NCBI GenBank assembly: GCA_964502665.1
Contig: CAZCXP010000029.1
Location: 1 to 20,914, forward strand
Direction of reading: 5' to 3'
Length of the DNA stretch: 20,914 nucleotides
Source: SOKG01 sp964502665
Lineage (GTDB): Bacteria; Chloroflexota; Dehalococcoidia; SZUA-161
Shown: in pieces, positions 7,790 through 15,460 of the stretch
Layout of the letters: each line of letters opens with the position of its first letter
Position numbering within the stretch: position 1 is the stretch's first letter
The notes under the pieces: generated by a model
Databases searched by the model: none
What the model was told of the DNA's origin: nothing
The model's input: the letters and a program-made list of their open reading frames with translations, nothing else
Position numbers and translations under genes: made by a program

Positions 7790-8944
7790 ATGGCTCTCGA
7801 AGCGTATGAGGACATTGTTCATAGGTGCTTCAGATGTGGGTACTGTAGACTCACGGATGACTATTCGCAGTACAACTGTCCTTCCTACAATAGGTTTCGT
7901 TTGGAGACGTATGCACCCGGTGGGATGCTGTGGCTTACGAGAGCGTGGATGGTGAAGGATATCGCCTGGACCGATTCGCTGGCGAAGATACTATACTCCT
8001 GTACAACGTGCAATAACTGTGTTGAGCACTGCAAGTTTCGGTTCAGTGATGATGTCGTCAACATAATACTCGCAACTAGGGAAGAGATGGTCGAAAATGG
8101 CCTCGTGCTGCCACAAGTGGCGCGCTTTTTCAGGAATGTCGAGGCCACAGGTAACCCGTTTAGGGAGCCGCCGGGTCATAGAGGGAAATGGGCTGAGGGT
8201 ACAGGAGTAGCGCAGTATGAGGGGCACGACTACCTTTACTATGTGGGGTGCATGGCATCATATGATGCCAGAGGGCAAGAGGTGGCCAGGGCGCTGGGAG
8301 ACACGCTGCTTAAGGCCGGCCTCTCATTTGGAATACTGGGACCTGACGAGAAGTGCGACGGCAACGAGGTCAACATGCTGGGAGAAAAGCGCATTTTTAA
8401 TATGCTGGCGGATGAAAACAGGGAGACCTTCACCGATTTGGGGGTAAGCAAGATCATAACCCTTTCGCCGCACTCATACAACGCCTTTAAGAAGTATTAC
8501 ACGAGTTCATTCGAGGTATTCCACTATACGCAGATTCTTCGCGATCTCATCAGAGAGGGGAAGTTGAATCTCTCTAAGGGGTTCAACGCCAAGCTTACCT
8601 ATCATGATCCGTGCTTCCTGGGCAGGCATAACAGTGAATACGAGGCGCCCAGGGCCATCCTGAACGCAATACCCGGAATCGAGCTGGTGGAAATGGGGAG
8701 AAATCGACACAATGCTTTCTGCTGTGGTGGCGGAAGTGGTAATTTCTACACAGATTCCTTCGGTGGCGGAGAAGACAGCCCAGCAAGGACTAGAGTCAGG
8801 GAGGCTTGTGAAACCGGCGCTGACGTTTTGGCGGTCGCATGCCCGATTTGCATGACGATGCTTGGTGATGCCATAAAGTCGGAGGAACTGGAAGGAAAAC
8901 TGGTCGTCAAAGACATCTGTGAGATTGTACGAGAGTCCCTGTAG
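7790..8944 (+). CDS. Iron-sulfur oxidoreductase with ferredoxin and CCG domains (HdrD/GlpC-like)
   Basis: A 384-residue electron-transfer protein. The N-terminal ferredoxin domain has Cys13-x2-Cys16-x2-Cys19-x10-Cys30-Pro and Cys71-x2-Cys74-x2-Cys77-x3-Cys81, enough for two [4Fe-4S] clusters. Two CCG-type domains follow. The second is intact: Cys275, Cys311-Cys312-Gly, Cys351-x2-Cys354. The first is degenerate: Cys154 and Cys189 remain, but the motif reads C-D-G, and the C-x-x-C expected near 226-229 is S-P-H-S. One noncubane cluster site is therefore expected, not two. The ATG follows the FAD oxidase stop with no gap, which argues for an obligate partnership. It probably carries electrons from the flavoenzyme to a membrane or soluble carrier. 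No membrane segments are visible. Confidence 0.9.
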   Translation: MALEAYEDIVHRCFRCGYCRLTDDYSQYNCPSYNRFRLETYAPGGMLWLTRAWMVKDIAWTDSLAKILYSCTTCNNCVEHCKFRFSDDVVNIILATREEMVENGLVLPQVARFFRNVEATGNPFREPPGHRGKWAEGTGVAQYEGHDYLYYVGCMASYDARGQEVARALGDTLLKAGLSFGILGPDEKCDGNEVNMLGEKRIFNMLADENRETFTDLGVSKIITLSPHSYNAFKKYYTSSFEVFHYTQILRDLIREGKLNLSKGFNAKLTYHDPCFLGRHNSEYEAPRAILNAIPGIELVEMGRNRHNAFCCGGGSGNFYTDSFGGGEDSPARTRVREACETGADVLAVACPICMTMLGDAIKSEELEGKLVVKDICEIVRESL

Positions 8945-9001
8945 AGAGAAAGCAGGTGGAAAAGGTAGAACCACTTGCCAGCATATAGCAGGAGGAGATA
9001 G

Positions 9002-9694
9002 ATGGACGATAGACCGCAGTGTGCCAAGTGCCCAAGGGTGCTCTGTTATCCAAACATCGCGGCAGACGAGAAGCCGAGCTTTGACGAAGCACCACGCTTC
9101 TGCCCGAGCAAAACAAAACACGATGTCATAGAGAAATCTATGCGTGAGTACGACCGGCAGGACGTAAGGGAGTTCGCTCGCCTGGCCTCGGTGCAAGAAT
9201 TCGAATGCTATGAGCAGACCCCCAATGGCTTCAGGACCAAAATACCTCGCATGGAGGAGACTATACAATTTGCCCACAAGAACGGCTTTAAGAGGCTGGG
9301 GCTCGCCTTCTGCGTGGGCGTAGCCAATGAAGCACGGATGATCACCGGTATTCTTGAAGGAAAGGGCTTCGAGGTGGTATCGGTCTGTTGCAAGGCAGGA
9401 GCTATTGCCAAGGAGACAATCGGAATCAGGCCGGAGGAGAAGATCCCTGGTCCAAGCCGCTACGAGTCGATGTGCAGCCCTATAACCCAAGCGGAGATCT
9501 TAAACTCGGAGGAGGTTGATTTCGTCATCCTCATGGGCTTGTGCGTGGGGCATGATACGCTGTTCATAAGATATTGCAAAGCACCAATGACTGTGCTGGC
9601 AGTGAAGGACAGAGTGACGGGACATAATCCGCTGGCGGCGGTGTACCTATCTCAAAGCTACTATGCGAGGCTTTTGATACCAGATAGTGCGTAA
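9002..9694 (+). CDS. DUF1847 cysteine-rich, probable metal-binding protein
   Basis: A 230-residue protein I recognise as DUF1847. The N-terminus has Cys7-x2-Cys10-x4-Cys15 and Cys34, a probable zinc or iron-sulfur site. The rest carries conserved-looking cysteines at Cys104 (L-A-F-C-V-G), Cys129-Cys130 (S-V-C-C-K-A-G), Cys158 and Cys181 (G-L-C-V-G-H-D). The body looks like an alpha/beta fold with several hydrophobic strands. Biochemical function of the family is not established as far as I know. It is placed 57 bases after the Fe-S protein, with an AGGAGGAG ribosome site eight bases before the ATG, so it is likely part of the same redox operon. A role in metal delivery or small-molecule redox sensing is only a guess. 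Confidence 0.85.
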   Translation: MDDRPQCAKCPRVLCYPNIAADEKPSFDEAPRFCPSKTKHDVIEKSMREYDRQDVREFARLASVQEFECYEQTPNGFRTKIPRMEETIQFAHKNGFKRLGLAFCVGVANEARMITGILEGKGFEVVSVCCKAGAIAKETIGIRPEEKIPGPSRYESMCSPITQAEILNSEEVDFVILMGLCVGHDTLFIRYCKAPMTVLAVKDRVTGHNPLAAVYLSQSYYARLLIPDSA

Positions 9695-9725
9695 GTACGA
9701 ATTCACCAGCGGAAGGAGGCTAGCG

Positions 9726-10166
9726 ATGGCTGGAATGATAGAAAACGTAGAAGAAGTGGTGCTGGCAGTTGAGAATCAGGACGAGGTTGTCGCCTTGTTT
9801 GAGGATCTGTTTGGTCTCGAGTTCAAGGATAGTTGGACGGTGCCAGCAGATAGCATGTCGGTAAGGTGCGCCCATATAGGCAATACGATGTTTCACGTAG
9901 TGTCTTCAATGACTCCAGATGCTGTGATCGCGAAGTTCATCCGAGACAGAGGCGAAGGTATACACCACATCGCTTTCAGGGTCAGGGACATGGATGAGAT
10001 GGTCAGCAGGCTGAGAGATAAGGGGATAAGGCTTGTCCCCGAAGAGCCTATATCGCTGGGCCCTTCAGGGCCTTCATATATTTTTGTCCACCCCAAATCT
10101 GTACATGGCGTAATGATAGAACTGATATGGCCCGGGAAGCGCGAAGGCGAGGGAGACCGGAAGTGA
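9726..10166 (+). CDS. VOC-fold protein, methylmalonyl-CoA epimerase-like
   Basis: A 146-residue vicinal-oxygen-chelate protein with two beta-alpha-beta-beta-beta units. Candidate metal ligands are Glu10 (where methylmalonyl-CoA epimerases usually have His), His57, His80/81 in G-I-H-H-I-A-F, and Glu132 in G-V-M-I-E-L. The H-H-I-A-F block and C-terminal G-V-x-I-E are closest to methylmalonyl-CoA epimerase. The Glu10 and His57 substitutions, however, suggest a different reaction, for instance a glyoxalase, isomerase or dioxygenase-like activity. The ATG at 9726 is preceded by GGAAGGAGG; an upstream in-frame GTG at 9687 would overlap the preceding gene and lacks such a site. It is the last gene of the plus-strand block, 31 bases after DUF1847. 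Confidence 0.8.
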   Translation: MAGMIENVEEVVLAVENQDEVVALFEDLFGLEFKDSWTVPADSMSVRCAHIGNTMFHVVSSMTPDAVIAKFIRDRGEGIHHIAFRVRDMDEMVSRLRDKGIRLVPEEPISLGPSGPSYIFVHPKSVHGVMIELIWPGKREGEGDRK

Positions 10167-10269
10167 GTGTTAGTTGTAACGCCGTGCCCAGCCGGACAAC
10201 GCCGATACCTTTCGCCCTGCTATAGAAGACATCCGTTCAAAAGAGGGCCCCTATGTCCCCGCGTCAACT

Positions 10270-11469
10270 CTAATAGACCCCCTCCTCCCTCAGCTTGGCC
10301 AGGTCGTCCCACGTATAGCCACAGATTTCCATAAGCACTTCTTCAGTATGCTGACCCAACTCTGGGGCGAGGCGCTCCACCTTCCCCGGCGTCTCGCTCA
10401 ACTGCACCGGGATTCCCGGCACTTTGACCTTTCCGTGAATGGGATCTTCTATTTCCACAACGTACTCATTGGCTATCACCTGGGGGTCAACTGCCAAGTC
10501 GGCAAAATCGTTCACTGGCGCGGAAGGGACTCCAGCCTCTTCGAGCCGCTTCAACCATTCATCTCTGCGTTTAGCGCGAATGATCTCCAGTAACCTGGGC
10601 TTGAGTTCATCGAAGTGCTCCCCTCTCACCACTTGGTTCTCAAACCTGGTGTCTTTCTCCAGTTGCTCGATGCCAAACACCTTGCAGAACTGGGGCCAGA
10701 ACCTGTCTGCCTGCAGCGCAGCGACGGCGAACCATTTGCCATCGCAGTCTTGATAGACATAGTAAAGTGGGTTTCTAGCAGCCTTCATAACCGATCCTGG
10801 CGGGACTATACCCATCATGAAGTACATTTGAAACTGAAGACGTCCCATTTCAATCTGGCCGCCCAGCAGTGAAGCATCGACTCTCTGGCCGATCCCGAAT
10901 CGCTCACGGACGAAGAGAGCCAGCAGCACCCCGTAGGCTGTCAGGAGGCCACCGACCTCGTCGGCGAAGCCAGCGCCGATAGGCGTTGGCACCAGGTCTT
11001 CCGATTGAGTGATGCTCCATATGCCTCCCCTCGCCTGCCCGGCGAAGTCGGCAGACATCTTATCCGCATCCGGGCCCTTGGGCCCGAAGCTAGAGCTATA
11101 GCCATAGATGAGCTTGGGGTTGTATTTCTTCAGAGTATCGTAGTCCGCCTTCAGTCTCCTGGCAGCGCTCTCGCGATAGTTGGTCACGAAAACATCCGAT
11201 TTCTCCACCAGCTTGTACAGGACCTCTTTCGCCTTCTCCGTCGCCAGATTGAGCACGATGCCCCTCTTGCCCCGGTTCTGGTTCTGATAGTAGAAATCAA
11301 GCGGCAACTCTGCTCCGTACATCCTGAGCAGTCCTCGGCCAGGCTCGCCTTCAGGTGGCTCTATCTTGATAACCTCAGCACCCATGTCTGCCAGCAGCGC
11401 CGTGGCGACCGGCCCCTGCTGCCACGCTGTCCAGTCAAGCACCCGTATCCCATCCAGTGGCTTAGACAT
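10270..11469 (-). CDS. CaiB/BaiF family III CoA-transferase (third copy)
   Basis: A 399-residue family III CoA-transferase on the minus strand. It has the N-terminal L-A-D-M-G-A-E-V-I-K-I-E block at 26-37, Asp170 in F-A-D-E-V-G-G as catalytic Asp, and G-I-G-Q-R-V-D-A-S around 193-201. It differs clearly from the tandem pair at 2376-4851 and is not a recent duplicate by eye. The ATG has a perfect TAGGAGGT upstream. It is convergent with the plus-strand block and has its own candidate promoter about 240 bases upstream. It likely activates a different acid, or acts at another step, in the same general acyl-CoA metabolism. Confidence 0.9.
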   Translation of the reverse strand: MSKPLDGIRVLDWTAWQQGPVATALLADMGAEVIKIEPPEGEPGRGLLRMYGAELPLDFYYQNQNRGKRGIVLNLATEKAKEVLYKLVEKSDVFVTNYRESAARRLKADYDTLKKYNPKLIYGYSSSFGPKGPDADKMSADFAGQARGGIWSITQSEDLVPTPIGAGFADEVGGLLTAYGVLLALFVRERFGIGQRVDASLLGGQIEMGRLQFQMYFMMGIVPPGSVMKAARNPLYYVYQDCDGKWFAVAALQADRFWPQFCKVFGIEQLEKDTRFENQVVRGEHFDELKPRLLEIIRAKRRDEWLKRLEEAGVPSAPVNDFADLAVDPQVIANEYVVEIEDPIHGKVKVPGIPVQLSETPGKVERLAPELGQHTEEVLMEICGYTWDDLAKLREEGVY

Positions 11470-11706
11470 CTGTTCGACCTCCTATCAGATTTCTTCGGAC
11501 ACCCGGATAACTCGGTTATGCTTCTTTCGCACGCTGTGCAGCCCTTCGGGGTTCTGGAATAGTCTCCTATGTCAAAAGGATTGACTTCCGAGCGTGGAAA
11601 TGGCGTGTCGTCTGGCTAACAACTTATGAAAGACCACCTCCGGTGGGTTCATCGGAAGGCGTCCCCCTCGCGTTCCGTACCTACAGCGCTCGGTTTGTCT
11701 GGCACG

Positions 11707-11734
11707 ATTATATCCTAAAAGATCACTACAGCAA
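11707..11734 (-). promoter_or_regulatory. Candidate promoter for the third CoA-transferase
   Basis: On the minus strand TTGCTG (plus 11729-11734, 3/6) and, 16 bases on, a perfect TATAAT (plus 11707-11712). The -35 is weak and the -10 is ideal. The predicted transcript would carry a leader of about 230 bases before the ATG at 11469. Confidence 0.35.
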
Positions 11735-11773
11735 AGCTCCGAACTCACGCTTTGTATCATATCTCCACCTGTG

Positions 11774-11782
11774 ATAGAATCT
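11774..11782 (+). promoter_or_regulatory. Candidate extended -10 promoter before the DUF72 remnant
   Basis: TGATAGAAT at 11774-11782 fits an extended -10 (TGn followed by TAGAAT, 5/6). No good -35 is visible at the proper distance; TTGTAT at 11752-11757 is the nearest, with a 19-base spacer. Transcription would begin near 11789, before the ATG at 11818. Confidence 0.3.
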
Positions 11783-11817
11783 CAGGGGAAGCCATTTCAA
11801 ACCCCGCGACGAAAGCC

Positions 11818-12240
11818 ATGGGCGAGATCCTCGTTGGCACCTGCTCCTGGACAGACCCGACGCTGATACAGTCAGGACGCTTCTACCCGGAGTGGGCGAA
11901 ATCGGCGGAAGCGCGGCTTGGGTTCTACGCCAGCCAGTTCAGGATTGTCGAGACGGACAGCACCTACTACTCTGTGCCAGCACAGAATACTGCCAGGCTC
12001 TGGGTAGAGCGGACCAGCGACAACTTTGTCTTCGATGTCAAAGCATTCAGGCTATTCACCCAGCATCCGACACCGGTGAAGGCGCTGCCCAAGGACGTTA
12101 GAGAGGCACTGCCCGCTGAGGCCAGGCACAAAGCGAACCTGTATCAGCGAGACATACCCTCGGAACTGGTAAACGAGCTCTGGCTGAATTGTACCCTCTT
12201 GGGGTTGTGTGAGACGGAACCTCACGCGGTCAATGGTTGA
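11818..12240 (+). pseudogene. Truncated DUF72 (YecE-like) protein
   Basis: The frame from the ATG at 11818 encodes 140 residues. They open with G-T-C-S-W-T-D and F-Y-P-E-W, then S-x-F-x-x-V-E-T-D-S-T-Y-Y and V-K-A-F-R-L-F-T-Q-H-P, all characteristic of the N-terminal half of DUF72 proteins. Intact members are usually about 240-300 residues with a TIM-barrel-like fold. Here similarity stops after L-V-N-E-L-W near residue 121 and the frame ends 19 residues later. I could not find the missing C-terminal half in any frame before the kinase gene. A C-terminal deletion is more likely than a simple frameshift. Its 3' end overlaps the longest possible kinase frame. It is probably non-functional. Confidence 0.65.
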
Positions 12241-12271
12241 ACTTTGGTGCGAGAGAGCCTGCCCCAGTTTG

Positions 12272-12300
12272 TTGCGCTGCTCTGGTCTTTTTGATATCAT
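12272..12300 (+). promoter_or_regulatory. Weak candidate promoter before the PAS histidine kinase
   Basis: TTGCGC at 12272-12277 (3/6) and TATCAT at 12295-12300 (5/6) are separated by 17 bases. Transcription would start near 12307, giving a leader of about 70 bases to the preferred kinase ATG at 12375. Placement after the DUF72 remnant supports an independent promoter. Confidence 0.3.
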
Positions 12301-12374
12301 TCGCACTACCTGGGGCCCCGCATTTTGCAGCTAGTCTTCGCCAGGTGGCTCTGGCTAGGGAGTTGAGCGGTATC

Positions 12375-14318
12375 ATGGTCAGGGAATTAGTAAAGAAATC
12401 CGGTGAGAAAACGGAAAGACGGCTCAAAGAGGAGCCGCAAGCGCTCATGAAGGGTGGACATGTGACATGCGCGGCCATTGAAGCAATGCCTGATAGCGTC
12501 ATGCTGGTTGACTTGGATGGCAAAGTCGTCTATGTCAACAAAGCCTTCGAAAAACTGCTGGGCTACAAGGCAGATGAGCTGGTTGGAACGTCTGCTCTTG
12601 ATTTACCAACATACCTTGGACCAGGAGATAGAGAGAGGGCCAGGGAAGTTTTCGAAGAGGTTATGGAGAAAGGCAGTGCCGAACATGTCGATATTCGTGC
12701 CGTGAACAAAGCTGGCGAGGAAATCACCATCAGCTTTGCGGCGTCAGTTATGAAAGATGCTCAGGGAAACCCAAGAACCTTGGTTGCGGTCATAAGAGAC
12801 GTCACCAAGCGCAAGAGGAGAGAGGAGGCATTGCAGGCAAGTGAGCAGCACTTTCGAGCTCTTGTTGAGAACTCTTTGGATGGCAGCGCGATTCTGAACG
12901 GCGACCTGACGATGCTCTACGAAAGCCCCTCTGCGGAAAAGATCCTCGGCTACAAACCGGAAGAACTGATAGGCAAGGGCACGCTTAAATTCCTTCACCC
13001 AGACGATGCGAAAAATGTCACCAAAACCTTAGATGTTCTGTTCAAACATCCTGGGCAAGCTGTATCCATGGGAGTCCGTTTCCGGCACAAAGATGGCTCG
13101 TGGCGTGTAATCGAAGGTGTGGTAAATAACCTTCTCCATGATCCCTCGGTCAACGGTATTGTCGTTAACTATCGCGATATCACCGAGCGCAAGAGGGCGG
13201 AGGAGGCGCTAAAGCAAAGGGAAAAGCACTTTCGAGTGATGATTGAGAACTCCCTGGATGACGTCGCGATTCTGGATCGGGAGGGAAACATTATCTCCCA
13301 AAGCCCATCTGTTGAACTCGTGTTGGGATATGGCCCCGATGAGCATATAGGAAGAGGGTCGTTGGATTTTGTCCACCCAGACGATATGCCAGATGTTGTC
13401 GCGGGCTATGAAAGACTGGTCCGGAATCCAGGGTCCACTTTTCACGGGGAGCTACGCGCCCGGCATAAAGACGGCTCATGGCGTATCCTTGAAGTCATGG
13501 TCAGGAACTTCCTCGACGACTCAGTTGTGGGGGGGATTCTTGCCAACTTTCGCGACATCACCGAGCGCAAGATGGCAGAAGACGAACGGGTCGAGCATGC
13601 GGCCGCTCTAGCGAGAGCGGAGGAGCTGCAGTTGTCGCGACAACGAATGGTTACAGTGCAGGAGTCTGTGCGCAGAGACATCGCGCAGCAGCTCCATGGG
13701 TCGGTGCAGAACAGGCTCATTATCCTGCTCCATCGGCTAGCGGAGTTGGAGCGGGCGGCCTCGCCAAGGGAGTTGGCTGAGGAAATAGGGAGGCTGCGCC
13801 AAAAATTGGCGGAGTTGCTGGAGAACCAGGTACGGTCCATCAGCCGCCGTCTCTACCCCTCTATCCTGCGTCGGGGGCTCGTCGCGGCCCTGCGTTCCCT
13901 GGAAGACCAATTCGAAGCTGCCCTGCCTATCGAGATGGAACTGGATGAGGGGTTCGTGCGCCAGGAGAGGGCCGATCCCAAGTTGATTCCAGAACAGGTG
14001 AGGCTGGCAGCGTATCGCATCGCCGAGGAGGCCCTGACCAATGCGGTCAAGAACGCAAAGGGCAGCAGGATAACCGTGGCTCTCGGGCTGTCTTCCCAGG
14101 GATGCTTGCGCCTCATGGTGCAGGACAATGGCCGGGGATTCGACTTAGGAAGCGCTTCTGGCGGACTGGGCTTGCTGATGATGCAGGACTACGCTGAGGT
14201 AGTGGGCGGCAGGTGTGTTGTCCACAGTGCTCCGGGCGAGGGCACAGAGGTCACAGCTATTCTTCCTCTTGCAAGGCTTGGCGCAGAGCATCCAGAGAGA
14301 GCTTTATCTTTGGAATAA
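12375..14318 (+). CDS. Cytoplasmic three-PAS sensor histidine kinase, NarL/LiaS type
   Basis: With the ATG at 12375 the protein has 647 residues. PAS domains lie at about 33-145, 155-275 and 282-400, each ending in a D-(V/I)-T-(K/E)-R-K PAC signature. A short charged coiled coil precedes the HisKA_3-like dimerisation domain, with phospho-acceptor His441 in R-D-I-A-Q-Q-L-H-G-S-V-Q. Gly replaces the acidic residue that commonly follows this His. The HATPase domain has Asn556 (N box), D-N-G-R-G-F at 584-589 and G-L-G-L at 597-600. No transmembrane helix is present from this start, so it senses an internal signal, possibly redox or a small ligand. A TTG start at 12237 would add 46 residues with a hydrophobic stretch but has no ribosome site. 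Its partners are probably the two regulators on the opposite strand. Confidence 0.88.
   Translation: MVRELVKKSGEKTERRLKEEPQALMKGGHVTCAAIEAMPDSVMLVDLDGKVVYVNKAFEKLLGYKADELVGTSALDLPTYLGPGDRERAREVFEEVMEKGSAEHVDIRAVNKAGEEITISFAASVMKDAQGNPRTLVAVIRDVTKRKRREEALQASEQHFRALVENSLDGSAILNGDLTMLYESPSAEKILGYKPEELIGKGTLKFLHPDDAKNVTKTLDVLFKHPGQAVSMGVRFRHKDGSWRVIEGVVNNLLHDPSVNGIVVNYRDITERKRAEEALKQREKHFRVMIENSLDDVAILDREGNIISQSPSVELVLGYGPDEHIGRGSLDFVHPDDMPDVVAGYERLVRNPGSTFHGELRARHKDGSWRILEVMVRNFLDDSVVGGILANFRDITERKMAEDERVEHAAALARAEELQLSRQRMVTVQESVRRDIAQQLHGSVQNRLIILLHRLAELERAASPRELAEEIGRLRQKLAELLENQVRSISRRLYPSILRRGLVAALRSLEDQFEAALPIEMELDEGFVRQERADPKLIPEQVRLAAYRIAEEALTNAVKNAKGSRITVALGLSSQGCLRLMVQDNGRGFDLGSASGGLGLLMMQDYAEVVGGRCVVHSAPGEGTEVTAILPLARLGAEHPERALSLE
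12843..13577 (+). repeat. Tandem duplication of a PAS domain inside the kinase gene
   Basis: Codons 157-275 and 283-401 of the kinase align without gaps at a constant offset of 126 codons (378 bases). About half of the 119 paired residues are identical by eye, including E-N-S-L-D, H-P-D-D, H-K-D-G-S-W-R and R-D-I-T-E-R-K. The first PAS domain is much less similar, so the second and third arose from one another. Confidence 0.75.
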
Positions 14319-14619
14319 AGGCCAGTGCGCCCTCTTCCGTTGCCAGTCTTTCATAGACACGCTCCTCACGGGCACTGACGAGTATCGCTTTCATGCCGGG
14401 GAAGTAGTCCTGAACATACCGAGCTACTTCCAGGCCGTCCGGCTCGGGCATATATATATCTGCGATCACCAGGTCTGGCACAAGGGATGGGATGAGGCGA
14501 ATGGCTTCCGTGCCCGTGCCAGCCTCGCCCACCAATTGGAAGTCTTCGCTGCCCTCCAGCAGTGACCGAAGCCATCCACGAAACTCAGGCTCGTCATCGG
14601 CTACAATGACCCGGTACAC
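14257..14619 (-). CDS. Single-domain response regulator (REC only)
   Basis: A 120-residue receiver domain without an output domain. It has the acidic pocket Asp8-Asp9, phospho-acceptor Asp54 in V-I-A-D-I-Y-M-P, Ser82 at the switch position and Lys104 in F-I-P-K. All catalytic positions are intact. It probably works as a phosphate sink or relay, or binds a protein partner. The start is a GTG at 14619 preceded by AAGGAAGGGA; an upstream in-frame stop excludes a longer protein. It follows the LuxR-type regulator by 104 bases on the same strand. Its last 62 bases overlap the 3' end of the sensor kinase on the other strand. Confidence 0.88.
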   Translation of the reverse strand: MYRVIVADDEPEFRGWLRSLLEGSEDFQLVGEAGTGTEAIRLIPSLVPDLVIADIYMPEPDGLEVARYVQDYFPGMKAILVSAREERVYERLATEEGALAFIPKIKLSLDALRQALQEEE

Positions 14620-14723
14620 CCTGCATCCCTTCCTTCGCTACGAGGTTCACACCTCTTCATGGATAACCACACTAGCGCCTTTGAGAAGGGATACAATAGT
14701 GCTGGCCTGATAATTCTCCCCGT

Positions 14724-15386
14724 CTATCCCTGACGTTTCTTGGAGCTCTCCAGATAGAGGAGGGTGGCTTTGACTCGGGCGTGAATGTCGAGCTCGTGAG
14801 AGAGATGCAGTTCCTGATAGATGCCGTTGATGTAGGTCTCCACCGACTTTCGGGACAGCTTGAGCTGCTGAGCTATGGCGGCGTTGCTGTAGCCTTGGGC
14901 AATGAGTGCCAGAACTTCCTGATGCCTGGGGTTCAGCCTCGCCACCGCCGAGCCTTGCCCCGGCCGCAGGCCTGCCACTATGGAGGGGTCAAGCACCACC
15001 ATACCCGCCTTGCTTCCCTGGATGGCACGCACGACTGTGGCCAGGTCTGGCACTGTCTGTTTCAGGAGGTAGGCCCACCCTTGGATATCCTCGAGGGGCA
15101 GGCTTGTCACATAGTGCCGCTCACTGTGGACAGAGAGGACAACAATGCCCGTTTGGGGCCTTTCCTTCTTGATGCACAGCGCCGCCTCGATGCCGTCTAG
15201 CTCACCGGGGAGCTCGATGTCCATAAGCACCACATCAGGCTTCTCGTGCCTGGCAAGGCGGATCGCGGTCTCACCATCCTCGGCCTCGCCCACTACCTTG
15301 AGTCCCGGTTCCGCGGACAGAGTGCGACATAGTAGCTCCCTGAAAAGGGCCTCATCGTCCACTACAACTACCCTTGTTGTCTCCAT
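14724..15386 (-). CDS. NarL/FixJ-family response regulator (REC plus LuxR-type HTH)
   Basis: A 220-residue transcription factor. The receiver covers about 1-122 with Asp10-Asp11, phospho-acceptor Asp56 in V-L-M-D-I-E-L-P, Ser85 and Lys109. The LuxR/GerE helix-turn-helix covers about 148-200, with L-N-P-R-H-Q-E-V-L-A-L-I-A-Q-G-Y-S-N-x-x-I-A and S-R-K-S-V-E-T-Y. It is expected to be phosphorylated by the neighbouring HisKA_3 kinase and to bind inverted-repeat DNA as a dimer. It is divergent from the HMGCS/thiolase operon across a 276-base gap containing good promoters for both directions and an inverted repeat, so control of that operon and of itself is plausible. Confidence 0.92.
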   Translation of the reverse strand: METTRVVVVDDEALFRELLCRTLSAEPGLKVVGEAEDGETAIRLARHEKPDVVLMDIELPGELDGIEAALCIKKERPQTGIVVLSVHSERHYVTSLPLEDIQGWAYLLKQTVPDLATVVRAIQGSKAGMVVLDPSIVAGLRPGQGSAVARLNPRHQEVLALIAQGYSNAAIAQQLKLSRKSVETYINGIYQELHLSHELDIHARVKATLLYLESSKKRQG

Positions 15387-15460
15387 AAACGCTCTTCTTT
15401 TCCGAGAGCACCCTGCTAGCTCTCGCTGCGGCCCGGAGGGCGTCTTACACTCCCTGCCCT

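Larger units (their letters stand above)
11470..11817. other. 348-base divergent intergenic region
   Basis: This stretch between the minus-strand CoA-transferase and the plus-strand DUF72 remnant shows no convincing gene. It contains the ribosome site of the transferase (ACCTCCTA at 11478-11485 on the plus strand), a small hairpin CCACC-tcc-GGTGG at 11634-11646, and candidate promoters for both directions near 11707-11782. The implied 5' leader of the transferase mRNA is about 230 bases; I do not recognise a riboswitch in it. Confidence 0.5.

Noticed and set aside
8507..9490. A 327-codon open frame on the minus strand
   Set aside because: It lies antisense to the Fe-S protein and DUF1847 genes, both of which have clear motifs and ribosome sites. 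It shows no recognisable domain and no ribosome site.
9687..9725. GTG start extending the VOC protein by 13 residues
   Set aside because: It overlaps the DUF1847 stop and lacks a ribosome site, whereas GGAAGGAGG precedes the ATG at 9726.
10175..10202. Imperfect hairpin GTTGT...ACAAC between the convergent VOC and CoA-transferase genes, considered as a terminator
   Set aside because: The stem is short with a bulge and no T run follows. The nearby GGG/CCC stem with TCTTTT on the minus strand is equally weak.
11634..11646. Hairpin CCACC-tcc-GGTGG
   Set aside because: A five-base stem with a three-base loop and no T tract is too small to call a terminator or riboswitch.
12237..12374. TTG-initiated N-terminal extension of the kinase with a hydrophobic stretch that could be a membrane anchor
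   Set aside because: There is no ribosome site before the TTG, it overlaps the DUF72 remnant, and the ATG at 12375 has a clean PAS-kinase start. It remains possible but less likely.
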